DNA of 46,798 nucleotides from an uncultured Candidatus Altimarinota bacterium (GTDB lineage: Bacteria; Patescibacteriota; Gracilibacteria; CAIRYL01): NCBI GenBank assembly GCA_947311645.1, contig CAMZKZ010000002.1:1-46798 (forward strand), written 5' to 3'. The notes under the pieces were generated by a model. That model was not told where the DNA came from and searched no databases. It saw nothing but the letters and a program-made list of their open reading frames with translations. A program made the position numbers and the translations under genes. Below are positions 26,138 through 33,966 of this stretch, one piece after another (within the stretch, counting starts at the first letter, position 1; each line of letters opens with the position of its first letter).

Positions 26138-29100
26138 ATGAGAAATGCAAATGGGGCAGAGTGTAAATTGGAAAATCTACAGGAAATATCAGAACAAATG
26201 AAGAGGGGAACTGAAGAAAAGCTTGCATTGTTTGGAGAAAAGTCTAATTTGGTATGCTTGCAATCAGAGGTTGATCAATCATTTTCTGATATTCCTGCTT
26301 TTCCTGAAGATGATAGTATCGATAATACTGAAAATAAAGGGGGGAGTAAAAGCGTGTCAAATGTAGAAAAATTGTACAGAAGTGATGGAGGAAAAGAATT
26401 ATATGAAATTTTGCATAGATTTGGAGATGTGCGAACGAATAGTAATGCACGGTTATTTGTAAATATGTTATCTGATGATATTCAGAAAAATGCAAAAACT
26501 GGAATAACTATTGATAATTTACAAGATACATGGCTTGGGAATAACGATGAAAAAAGTGTAAAAAGAGGTGTTTTTAACGCAATTCATCCGAAAGGTAATA
26601 ACGGAGGAGGAAAGATTCAGAACTCAACATTTCTAGAATATAAAAAAGGAAAAGATTCAGTGCAAGCGTTTGTATCGAAGAAGACATTGTTTTTGCGAGA
26701 TTTTTCAGAAGAGTATACTGAAAAGAGGCAAAATTTAGCACAAATACAACAGCAGTTTTTTGCAACGCTTCCTTCTATTGAGAATGATGCAATATCAAAT
26801 TTGCAAAAGAAGGGATTATTTTCTGAAATTCCAAATTTATATACCTTTTTGCAGACAAAAATAACAAAACCACAAACTCCACAGTTATCAAATAATACAT
26901 CAACTTCAACTGAAGCAGAGGGAGTTTTTGAAGGCTTGAGTAGTGCTGTTATTGAAAAAGAGTTGAAAAAAATTAATATTCTCCAAAGAGATGGAGTGGT
27001 TCAGCATTCAGAAGAATTTCCAAGTGGATCAATACTTACAGATGGAGAAAAACAAATATTACAAGAGTATAAAAACATTTTAGAAGGAATGCGAAGCATA
27101 AATCTTCTGAAACAAAAGAAAAATATACTTGAAAAAGTTGATGTAGATAATAATGGAGGAGATGCTATTGATTTCGTGAATACAAAGATTTCAACCATAA
27201 TAAATAGAATTAAGGAACTCAAGCACAAAAAATTGATCGCAGAAAATGAGTATCCTGTTAATGACAATAAAATTGCATTATTAGAGCAAGATATTCGGTA
27301 TTTACAAGAAGAAAAAGACTTTTATAAAGATCTGCAGGATATGACTTCTTCATTAAACCCTATGGGGTCTCTATATGATGATATTTTTGAGCATGTGTGG
27401 CGTGATGGAAAAATTGTCGCAACAAAGGTGAAAAATATGAATGATACAATTTCTGATTTACATGAATATAGTGAATGGATTATGAAAACACTCTTTGAGG
27501 GGATTCCTACTCCATCAAATCCAGATGTTCGTGCAGTGCTTGTTTCAAGTGCATATCGTGGAAATTTTTCTCCACAACAATTGAATGAAGTGTTGTTAAA
27601 TATGTATCATGGGAAAAAAAATATTGCTGAGTTTTATGAACAAGTTGCAACAGTAATGTATGCATCAGACGATGGGCAAGCACAGGAAGACTTTTTAGCG
27701 TATATTTCGAGCCATACGGAATTTTCTGCAATATCTTTTAAACTTCATGAGGCATCGTTTTTTTGGAATGATACGCTTGCAGGAAATACTGCACATTTCG
27801 ACGAGTCGAACCCTCTTATTTTAAGAGAGGAAAATAGCCGTGAGGAATTTAAAAAAAATTGGGGCTTTAATATACGCTTAGCATATGCAGAGTATAAAAA
27901 ATTACGAGTGTATCCAGTAAAACCATCAGAGGATAATTTACAAAATTCTCTTAAAAAAAATAATCAGGTTTTAGATATATCATTGTGGATTACAAGAGAT
28001 AAAGAAACGCAAAAAAGTATGGTAAATGATTCGCCAGAAATGAAAAGTTATTTATCTCAATTATTGCAAAAAAGTTTACGAATATCTTCTGATGAAGAAA
28101 TAGGAGAGAAGATTGATTCTCTGGAAATTACAGATGAAAAAAAAGCAATATATAAAAAAATTATTGCGGGAGAGTGGCAAAAAGATGATGCAGAAGTGAT
28201 GGTATTTGTACAAACACTGAAATCAGAATTTACAGAAGAAGAAAAAATAGACCAGCGTTTTGCTCTTAAGAATAGTCGAGTTGCTGTAGAATCTGTAGTA
28301 AAAAGTTTTGATGATGATGGGAGTACAATAATGGAAAGTGTTTCGTATATATGGGATAGGGCAACAAGTTTAGATCCAACATATGTTGGAGTGGTTGGTC
28401 TCTTTGCATATTTAATGATGAAAGATAATTCTGGAGAAGAGAAGTCAGGATTATTAAGTTTGTTTAAAACAGTGGCATGGGGAGCAGGGGGTGCTGCTCT
28501 TATCAATTCTGTATCTGATGATATGTTTGATGTTGATCTTTTTGCAAAAGGAAAAGAATTGATTATGGGAGAGGATAAAAATATGCAATTTAGTCCGTCT
28601 GGAGTTGCATTGCTAGAGATGAAAAAAGTACCAGAAGAAAACGAAGATATGGATTCAAAAGAATTTAAAAGAGCGGGTGTTGCATTAAGTAATGGAAATG
28701 TAAAAGAAACACTTGATTGGTATACACATTGTCAAAAGTTGCAAGCTGATCCGAATCGATCTGTAAACGATACAATATATACACAGAAATTACCAAGTGG
28801 TATTAAGCATCTTATTTCTCATATTTATGCAGATGAAGGTTCTGTTGGGGCTGGGCATTCTAAAGAAGATGCAGCACATAAAGTCTTTACATTTTTAGAG
28901 TTGTATTTTAAGAGTGTTTCGTTGCAGTTACATCCAAATGCTGGGGATGGGGCAGGAAATGCGAATATGGGGTATACCTCTATTGCTGATGAATTTTATT
29001 ATCCTGATGAAAACGAGAATAAAACATATACAGAGGTTGGAACAGATATTCTGAAACAAGGGTATACAATGGGAGAGGTAATGCGGGCACGAGTTGCGAG

Positions 29101-29275
29101 AGAGTCTATTCTTAAATTTGATGATGAAATGAATTCTATAGCAGATGCTGTAGGTGTTGGAGCACAGAGTACAAGTGATTTTGTTGGTGATGTAGTAGCA
29201 TCTGTAGGAGATAAGAATGAAAATACAGTACAAACAGATGAAAAAATACAGAGAAATATACAGAGAAATGCATAG
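26138..29275 (+). CDS. large acidic protein of unknown function
   Basis: This is an unrecognised protein of about 1045 residues. It is rich in charged helical segments (for example around the QEEKDFYKDLQDMTSS region), with few cysteines and no signal peptide. Two weakly hydrophobic stretches occur about two-thirds along (GVVGLFAYLMM and TVAWGAGGAALINSV), which might insert in a membrane. The frame is open from TTG 25919, but that would be the only TTG start in the window and overlaps a TATAAT. ATG 26138 is the first in-frame ATG; GTG 26105 is another option and would retain the coding-looking VEVRLADGTEV segment. The stop TAG falls inside a 12-bp tandem repeat. It shares size and composition with the 1758-residue protein downstream, but no motif in common is seen. 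Confidence 0.75.
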   Translation: MRNANGAECKLENLQEISEQMKRGTEEKLALFGEKSNLVCLQSEVDQSFSDIPAFPEDDSIDNTENKGGSKSVSNVEKLYRSDGGKELYEILHRFGDVRTNSNARLFVNMLSDDIQKNAKTGITIDNLQDTWLGNNDEKSVKRGVFNAIHPKGNNGGGKIQNSTFLEYKKGKDSVQAFVSKKTLFLRDFSEEYTEKRQNLAQIQQQFFATLPSIENDAISNLQKKGLFSEIPNLYTFLQTKITKPQTPQLSNNTSTSTEAEGVFEGLSSAVIEKELKKINILQRDGVVQHSEEFPSGSILTDGEKQILQEYKNILEGMRSINLLKQKKNILEKVDVDNNGGDAIDFVNTKISTIINRIKELKHKKLIAENEYPVNDNKIALLEQDIRYLQEEKDFYKDLQDMTSSLNPMGSLYDDIFEHVWRDGKIVATKVKNMNDTISDLHEYSEWIMKTLFEGIPTPSNPDVRAVLVSSAYRGNFSPQQLNEVLLNMYHGKKNIAEFYEQVATVMYASDDGQAQEDFLAYISSHTEFSAISFKLHEASFFWNDTLAGNTAHFDESNPLILREENSREEFKKNWGFNIRLAYAEYKKLRVYPVKPSEDNLQNSLKKNNQVLDISLWITRDKETQKSMVNDSPEMKSYLSQLLQKSLRISSDEEIGEKIDSLEITDEKKAIYKKIIAGEWQKDDAEVMVFVQTLKSEFTEEEKIDQRFALKNSRVAVESVVKSFDDDGSTIMESVSYIWDRATSLDPTYVGVVGLFAYLMMKDNSGEEKSGLLSLFKTVAWGAGGAALINSVSDDMFDVDLFAKGKELIMGEDKNMQFSPSGVALLEMKKVPEENEDMDSKEFKRAGVALSNGNVKETLDWYTHCQKLQADPNRSVNDTIYTQKLPSGIKHLISHIYADEGSVGAGHSKEDAAHKVFTFLELYFKSVSLQLHPNAGDGAGNANMGYTSIADEFYYPDENENKTYTEVGTDILKQGYTMGEVMRARVARESILKFDDEMNSIADAVGVGAQSTSDFVGDVVASVGDKNENTVQTDEKIQRNIQRNA

Positions 29276-29305
29276 AGAAATACGTAGAGAAATACAGAGA
29301 AAAAT
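29246..29305. repeat. 12-bp tandem repeat spanning a stop codon
   Basis: Five units of about 12 bp run ATACAGAGAAAT, ATACAGAGAAAT, GCATAGAGAAAT, ACGTAGAGAAAT, ACAGAGAAAAAT. The first two encode IQRN twice. In the third and fourth, the CAG codon position reads TAG, giving the gene's stop and a second backup stop. Confidence 0.85.
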
Positions 29306-29401
29306 ATAAATGATGAGACGGATAGAATATGAAATATTATTTTGAAACAAATTTTTATAGATACCTAATGAAATGAGTATACAAAGAGAGTGTAAACACA
29401 G

Positions 29402-29407
29402 TATAAT
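29402..29407 (+). promoter_or_regulatory. -10 box of a putative ncRNA promoter
   Basis: A perfect TATAAT lies 12 bases before the base-paired region that starts near 29414. A weak -35-like TATACA lies 18 bases upstream. Confidence 0.5.
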
Positions 29408-29413
29408 GTGTAT

Positions 29414-29580
29414 GATTTTCCCGTCGTAGTACGAGTTTACGGAACAATTTAAAACTTTCTATTACAACTTACAGGGAACAGATCTTTCTTTTGTACCGTG
29501 GTGCAAGGTCGTTCGTTCCATTCTTGGATTACTCTGTTTGTTTTAAATTATAACCGTTCGTCTATTGAGGGGATTTTCTT
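29414..29580 (+). ncRNA. candidate structured RNA upstream of ruvB (rod-like, 6S-like shape)
   Basis: Nested complementary segments close in order: TTCCC (29418-29422) with GGGGA (29569-29573); TAG with CTA (29427-29429/29562-29564); ACGA with TCGT (29431-29434/29558-29561); ACGG with CCGT (29439-29442/29554-29557); and a 10-bp helix AATTTAAAAC (29446-29455) with GTTTTAAATT (29540-29549). Inside lies a second hairpin: GGAAC (29475-29479) with GTTCC, then GATCTT with AAGGTC, and GTAC with GTGC around a CGTG loop. The long rod with an unpaired middle recalls 6S RNA, but no sequence signature confirms that. The 338-base gap holds no credible ORF. It could instead be a ruvB leader. Confidence 0.5.
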
Positions 29581-29613
29581 TTATCCGAATTTTCCTCTAC
29601 ATATAGTTATATT

Positions 29614-30654
29614 ATGGCAATAGCATCATCTTTAGACTCCTCTCAGCACGCAACAAAAAACAATAATACACTTAAGGAAGGGGTTACAGAAAAAAAACAA
29701 CATATTACAGAAAAAAAATTTGAGCGTGGTTTGCGTCCAGAAAGTTTTTCAGAATTTATTGGGCAAGAAACACTTGTGAATAATTTACAAGTGTTTATTT
29801 CTGGGGCAAAAAAAAGAAAAGAACCGTTATCTCATATGCTGTTATCTGGTCCTCCTGGGCTAGGAAAAACAACATTATCAGGAATTATAGCATATGAAAT
29901 GGGTGGAAATTTGCGTATTACTTCTGGTCCAGCATTGGAAAAAAGTGGAGATTTGGCAGCACTTTTAACATCATTAAAAGATAATGATATTTTATTTATA
30001 GACGAAATTCATCGTTTAAAAAAACCATTAGAAGAAATGCTTTATTCTGCAATGGAGGATTTTGCGATAGATTTAATTGTCGGAAAAGGAGCTGGTGCAA
30101 AATCGATGCGTCTTTCTTTACCTCCATTTACACTTATTGGAGCAACAACAAAATTGGGAAGTATAGCAGGACCATTGCGTGATCGATTTGGAAATATTGC
30201 GAAGTTTCAATTTTATGAAGAAAATGAAATGCAAAAGATTGTGGAACGAACTGCAAAAATATTAGAAATAGGTATTGAACCGAATGCGAGTAAAAAAATA
30301 TCGCTTGCATCTCGTTCTACTCCTCGAATTTCGAATAGAATAGTGCGACAATTGCGAGATTTTGCACATGCGGAAAATCTCAGTGTGATAAATGATGAAA
30401 CATGTCGTATTGGGTTTACTGCATTGGGGATTGATAATTTAGGATTAGATGAGCATGATCGAGAGTATCTTCGTTTAATTGTAGAAACATTTGGAAATCA
30501 GCCTGTTGGAATTTCAACACTTTGTGCTGCATATTCAGAAGAAAAAGAAACAATAGAAGAAATTATTGAACCATATTTATTGCAAAAAGGATTATTGAGA
30601 AGAACTCCTCAGGGGAGAGTGGTTACAGATGCTGGAAAAGAAGTGGTGGTATAA
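29614..30654 (+). CDS. ruvB: Holliday junction branch migration helicase RuvB
   Basis: RuvB is the hexameric AAA+ motor that drives branch migration with RuvA. The 346-residue length is normal. An N-terminal extension of about 30 polar residues precedes LRPESFSEFIGQETLVNNL. Walker A is GPPGLGKTT, Walker B is DEIH, and sensor 1 is in LIGATTKLGSIAGPLRDRFG. The arginine finger lies in that last segment. A C-terminal winged-helix domain (about 265-340) ends with GLLRRTPQGRVVT. It is convergent with the SprT-like gene, with 15 bases between the stops. The upstream 338 bases hold a candidate structured RNA rather than ruvA. Confidence 0.97.
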   Translation: MAIASSLDSSQHATKNNNTLKEGVTEKKQHITEKKFERGLRPESFSEFIGQETLVNNLQVFISGAKKRKEPLSHMLLSGPPGLGKTTLSGIIAYEMGGNLRITSGPALEKSGDLAALLTSLKDNDILFIDEIHRLKKPLEEMLYSAMEDFAIDLIVGKGAGAKSMRLSLPPFTLIGATTKLGSIAGPLRDRFGNIAKFQFYEENEMQKIVERTAKILEIGIEPNASKKISLASRSTPRISNRIVRQLRDFAHAENLSVINDETCRIGFTALGIDNLGLDEHDREYLRLIVETFGNQPVGISTLCAAYSEEKETIEEIIEPYLLQKGLLRRTPQGRVVTDAGKEVVV

Positions 30655-30669
30655 AAACTGTAGCAGGTA

Positions 30670-31164
30670 TTAATTTTTACTAAACTCAAAAATATATTTG
30701 AGAGAAAACATATTGTTATTAAATTGTTTACAACATTTTTTGCATGCAATATGTTGTGTTTTAAAGAAGGTTTTTTGCGGAAGGGTATTTCGCTGTATTT
30801 CTGTTTTACATATTGCGTAATTTTTGCATCGCCCAGTGTATTTTAGCATTGGTGTTGTTATTTCTGACCCATAACATCGTTGTGGGGTTTGTCCAAGAGA
30901 ATGCATGATATCTTTCCATTTTTTTCCGTGTCCTGCACTGTGTCCTGCGAGAGCATGGGCTATTTCATGGAGAAGTGTTTCGGTGACATGTTCTCTGGAG
31001 TTGAGCTCTGTAATATGTTTTGAAAGGGATATTATTTTATGGGTATAGTTACATAATCCAAATCGTTTTTTTGCACGGTCAAATTGGAATTTCCAGCCTT
31101 TTTGTTCGAGTCCGTGTAAAAATAATAATTCATTTGCCAATATTTGTGCATGAAATATGTTCAT
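30670..31164 (-). CDS. SprT-like zinc metalloprotease domain protein
   Basis: This 164-residue protein has the SprT/Spartan signature. The HExxH motif is HEIAH (H66, E67, H70), followed by GHSAGHGKKW with a third zinc His at about 79. The N-terminal helix and KKRFG-type strand are also SprT-like. A C-terminal Cys-containing region (C92 area and CKKCCKQF) probably forms a zinc ribbon. Relatives process DNA-protein crosslinks (Spartan), but the bacterial SprT role is poorly defined. Its start overlaps the 3' end of the kinase-like gene upstream by 35 bases, so it is the last gene of a translationally coupled minus-strand operon. Confidence 0.88.
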   Translation of the reverse strand: MNIFHAQILANELLFLHGLEQKGWKFQFDRAKKRFGLCNYTHKIISLSKHITELNSREHVTETLLHEIAHALAGHSAGHGKKWKDIMHSLGQTPQRCYGSEITTPMLKYTGRCKNYAICKTEIQRNTLPQKTFFKTQHIACKKCCKQFNNNMFSLKYIFEFSKN

Positions 31165-31711
31165 AGTTTTTGTGGTGCGTAACTTGTTGTTGTAAAATTT
31201 TTAGTGTTTTTTGAAAGCGAAAATTTCTGTGTTTTTTCAATAAAAAAAGTTTTGTATACAGGTTGTTATTATCAATATGTATATATTGTATTGAAAAAGA
31301 AATATTGTAGAGTAAAGAGAGGGTTTGTATCGCTTCTGTACAATATGTACGAAGTGCTATATCAAAAATAATGAGTTTTTTATGCTGAGAAGCCGTATAT
31401 TTTTTATTCATATAAGCAGAATAGAGTATTTCTATGATATATGAAGTGATGAGTTTTTTGAATTTTTTATTTAAAAGAAACCATGTTTTTTTGGTATAAA
31501 AATTAGAATGGCTTCCTGAGTAAAATAAAATTTTTTGTAATTTTTGCGTATTTATGTTTTGTTTTTGGTGTATCGATTTTACAAAATCATCTATATTGAT
31601 GTATTGAATATAGTTTTTATGAAATTTTATTGTATGAAGCGTATGTATTAATTTTTTGCAAAAAGTTGTTTTTCCTGTTCCAATTTTCCCTGATACACAT
31701 ATAATTTTCAC
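31130..31711 (-). CDS. P-loop kinase, dephospho-CoA-kinase-like (divergent)
   Basis: This 193-residue protein opens with MKIICVSGKIGTGKTTFCKK, a Walker A loop. The later DIALRTYC resembles the substrate-side DxPLLF region of CoaE, and RNFRFQ sits where a lid arginine motif is expected. It is rich in Lys, Asn, His, Tyr and Ile, unlike its neighbours. It starts with GTG, overlapping the upstream stop as TAGTG, and ends in TGA, the only TGA stop and only clear GTG start in the window. That could mean recent acquisition, decay or relaxed selection. If it is CoaE it would complete coenzyme A synthesis, but a different nucleoside or small-molecule kinase is possible. Confidence 0.6.
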   Translation of the reverse strand: MKIICVSGKIGTGKTTFCKKLIHTLHTIKFHKNYIQYINIDDFVKSIHQKQNINTQKLQKILFYSGSHSNFYTKKTWFLLNKKFKKLITSYIIEILYSAYMNKKYTASQHKKLIIFDIALRTYCTEAIQTLSLLYNISFSIQYIHIDNNNLYTKLFLLKKHRNFRFQKTLKILQQQVTHHKNYEHISCTNIGK

Positions 31712-32325
31712 TATTGTCGTGGTAAAAATCCATTTTCACTTCCATACTTCCATACATGTTGGTTTACCATTTCACTTAAAATTGTTTCCATTTCGTTACT
31801 ATCGGTAAGTCGTTGAAATTTTGTAAAGTTTGTTTTGTATTTTCTCAGTATTTGTTCGGCATTTTGTGGGTCTGCTATATTAGAAAAGAGTGTTTTTCCG
31901 CCAGACATTGTAAATATTTCTATTTGTCCATAGTTAAATATTGTTTGTAGTATTCCATCGGTAGAGATATTAAGCTCTTTCATGTCTTCGTACTCTATTC
32001 GAGAAGATTCTTTTTCAAATATTCCATGCCATTGCACATGAATAATTGAGTAATTTGTAATAAGTATTACATCAAAATACCAGTCGATAATATGATATAT
32101 AATCCATGAAAGAGAAATTATTATCCATGCTGTAGCCCACCACCAGCTGTAATTATATCCTAAATTATGAGCATAAAGAGTTATAGATATTGGAATGAAG
32201 AGGCCTATGATACTCCATGAAATAAACCTTCCCCACATTTCAATTGAATGTCGATGGAAAATTTCAAAAAGTTTTTCACCAGTATCAAGGTGTTCTTTAA
32301 ATATATATTTTTGTAAAAACAGCAT
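31711..32325 (-). CDS. bacterial PH-domain (bPH2/DUF304-type) membrane protein
   Basis: This 204-residue protein has two adjacent membrane helices (about 33-52 and 61-80), followed by a bPH2-like beta domain (about 82-165). The junction WYFDVILITNYSIIHVQW matches the usual pattern of aromatic, Asp, then V/I-x-T-N at the entry to this domain. Bacterial PH-domain membrane proteins are poorly characterised and are mostly linked to envelope functions. The stop overlaps the next gene's start by one base, and the start lies 4 bases after the voltage-sensor gene, so the three are almost surely one operon. Confidence 0.82.
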   Translation of the reverse strand: MLFLQKYIFKEHLDTGEKLFEIFHRHSIEMWGRFISWSIIGLFIPISITLYAHNLGYNYSWWWATAWIIISLSWIIYHIIDWYFDVILITNYSIIHVQWHGIFEKESSRIEYEDMKELNISTDGILQTIFNYGQIEIFTMSGGKTLFSNIADPQNAEQILRKYKTNFTKFQRLTDSNEMETILSEMVNQHVWKYGSENGFLPRQ

Positions 32326-32329
32326 GAGG

Positions 32330-33268
32330 TTATGAGAGAGTTGTAGTATAGGCTTGTTGCTGATTGGTATATGTTTTTAATAAAAGAGCTTTCATTTTTT
32401 TCATATTTGCAACATTGCTAAATGTAATAGCATGTTCTTTTGCGCCTGTATCTATATGAAATGTTCCTGAATTTAGAAAAAAATTTACTATACCAAATGC
32501 ACTTGGGTGAATTTCTTTTATGGCTGGAAAAGGAGTAGTTATGATATCTGATCCGAATATATGAGCATCAGATATAACAAGTCTTTTATTTGTTATATAA
32601 ATTATATCATAATGAAAATCTATCCAGTTTTTACTAAAAATCACTACAGCAATAAGAAGGGGTAATAGTGCTATGATTATACTTATAGTATTATATGTAA
32701 ATATTGTGAATACGATAATGGAAAGCGTAGTAAAGAAAAAAACGGGAAGAAGAGAGAAAAAGAATATAATAGGGTGTTTTTGAATAATTCCTATTATTTC
32801 TTCGTTATCTCCTTTTTCAAATTCACCATGAGATGTAAGTGTTGAAATATTATTCGCTATAGAATCTCTTTCATTTTTATAGATAAAAAAGAGTTTTATA
32901 ATTCGAATGAGTCGAATTGTAAGTAAAAGAGGTATAGATGTGTTTATGATTCCATAGTGAGATAATAGAAGTGGTCCTATGGCGATAATATCAATGATTC
33001 CAGAGAATGAAAATATATAGCGAAGTCTGTTTTCTGAAGACCATAATCGTATAATATATTCTATTGTGAATATTATGGCAGTATAGAATTCAATGGTATG
33101 AAGAATGGGGTAAGAATCTGAAAAATAATCAATAAAAAAAAGAGGAGTAATTGCCACAGTAACAATAATAAGTATTGCTATAAATCCATCAAGAAGTATT
33201 GATGCTTTATTATCGTTGTAATGAAATATTTTATTGAAGAGTTTCCATATTTTTGTATTTTTTAGCAT
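32330..33268 (-). CDS. voltage-sensor-like domain fused to a bacterial PH-domain module
   Basis: This 312-residue protein combines two modules. Residues 24-131 look like the S1-S4 sensor of voltage-gated channels: S1 (24-46); S2 (55-75) with FTIEYIIRLW (E70, R74); S3 (84-102) with IIDIIAIGPLLL (D93); and S4 (111-131) with LTIRLIRIIKLF, where R119, R122 and K125 are spaced every third residue. No S5-pore-S6 with a selectivity filter follows. Instead there is a short acidic linker, two helices (about 166-190 and 194-212) and a bPH2-like domain (about 215-300; FHYDIIYITNKRLVISD). It is the first gene of a four-gene operon and lies directly before a second PH-domain protein. The function is unknown; membrane-potential-controlled signalling is inference. 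Confidence 0.78.
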   Translation of the reverse strand: MLKNTKIWKLFNKIFHYNDNKASILLDGFIAILIIVTVAITPLFFIDYFSDSYPILHTIEFYTAIIFTIEYIIRLWSSENRLRYIFSFSGIIDIIAIGPLLLSHYGIINTSIPLLLTIRLIRIIKLFFIYKNERDSIANNISTLTSHGEFEKGDNEEIIGIIQKHPIIFFFSLLPVFFFTTLSIIVFTIFTYNTISIIIALLPLLIAVVIFSKNWIDFHYDIIYITNKRLVISDAHIFGSDIITTPFPAIKEIHPSAFGIVNFFLNSGTFHIDTGAKEHAITFSNVANMKKMKALLLKTYTNQQQAYTTTLS

Positions 33269-33384
33269 AAAAAAGGAAAAGATATATAAGTTGAGATGTA
33301 TTGAGTATACGACCGAATCAATAATAAATGCAAATATTGGGATATGTAGGTATTAAGATTCTATTGAATATGATACTACAGAAG

Positions 33385-33416
33385 AAAAACTCAAAAGAAA
33401 ATTCTTTTGAGTTTTT
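33385..33416. terminator. terminator after rpsO
   Basis: A perfect 13-bp stem AAAAACTCAAAAG/CTTTTGAGTTTTT with a 6-nt loop serves minus-strand rpsO. Its A/T symmetry allows both directions. It isolates rpsO from the downstream PH-domain operon. Confidence 0.9.
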
Positions 33417-33448
33417 ATATTATGCGAAGATTATAGTTTTTTAAAAAA

Positions 33449-33703
33449 TTATTTTCGAATTCCTAATGTTTCCATAAGTTTAGCTGCAGCTTCTGGTTGT
33501 TTTTCTTTGTAATTTTTCAACAGTTTTCGTCGTTTCGAAACCATTTGTAAAAGACCTCTTTTTGAATGTAAGTCTTTTTTATTTACTTTTAAATGCTCTG
33601 CTAAGTGAAGAATTCGTGCAGTTAAAATAGTGATTTGAACTGAGTACGATCCTGTATCTTTTGCATGAATTTGTGCATCTGAAATCAATTTTTTTTTGTC
33701 CAT
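33449..33703 (-). CDS. rpsO: small subunit ribosomal protein uS15
   Basis: This 84-residue basic helical protein carries the S15 core TGSYSVQITILTARILHLAEHLKVNKKDLHSKRGL (split here: TGSYSVQI at about 17-24, LTARILHLAEHL, HSKRGLLQMVSKRRKLL), which binds the 16S central domain. It is slightly short of the usual 88-89 residues. On the minus strand a TATAAT-like box and a GAAGAAG/CTTCTTC hairpin lie upstream (about 33758-33790), leaving a leader of about 50 bases that could host S15 autoregulation, although no pseudoknot can be shown by eye. The adjacent gene upstream is divergent. Confidence 0.95.
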   Translation of the reverse strand: MDKKKLISDAQIHAKDTGSYSVQITILTARILHLAEHLKVNKKDLHSKRGLLQMVSKRRKLLKNYKEKQPEAAAKLMETLGIRK

Positions 33704-33859
33704 AGTGTAAGGTTAAATGTCGAGATATTTCGTAGTATATACCAAATTATCCGTATTATATGAAGAAGTATATCTTCTTCTCAAAAAATTATTACAAAAA
33801 AAATATATAAAATCAATACCTTTGGCTTGATTTTTAAGGAAAATAGTATGGATAAAGGC

Positions 33860-33888
33860 TTGGAAGAATGAAAAGAGTATGATATAAT
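33860..33888 (+). promoter_or_regulatory. promoter for the secreted anchored protein
   Basis: TTGGAA (33860-33865) and a perfect TATAAT (33883-33888) are separated by 17 bases. The -10 lies within an inverted repeat GAGTAT-N6-ATACTC (33875-33892). The leader would be about 70 bases. Confidence 0.75.
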
Positions 33889-33966
33889 ACTCTGAATAAT
33901 TCCTAGAATAGTTTTATGATAAAGGAATATTTACGACACACATATTAAAGATATAATTACTTATTT

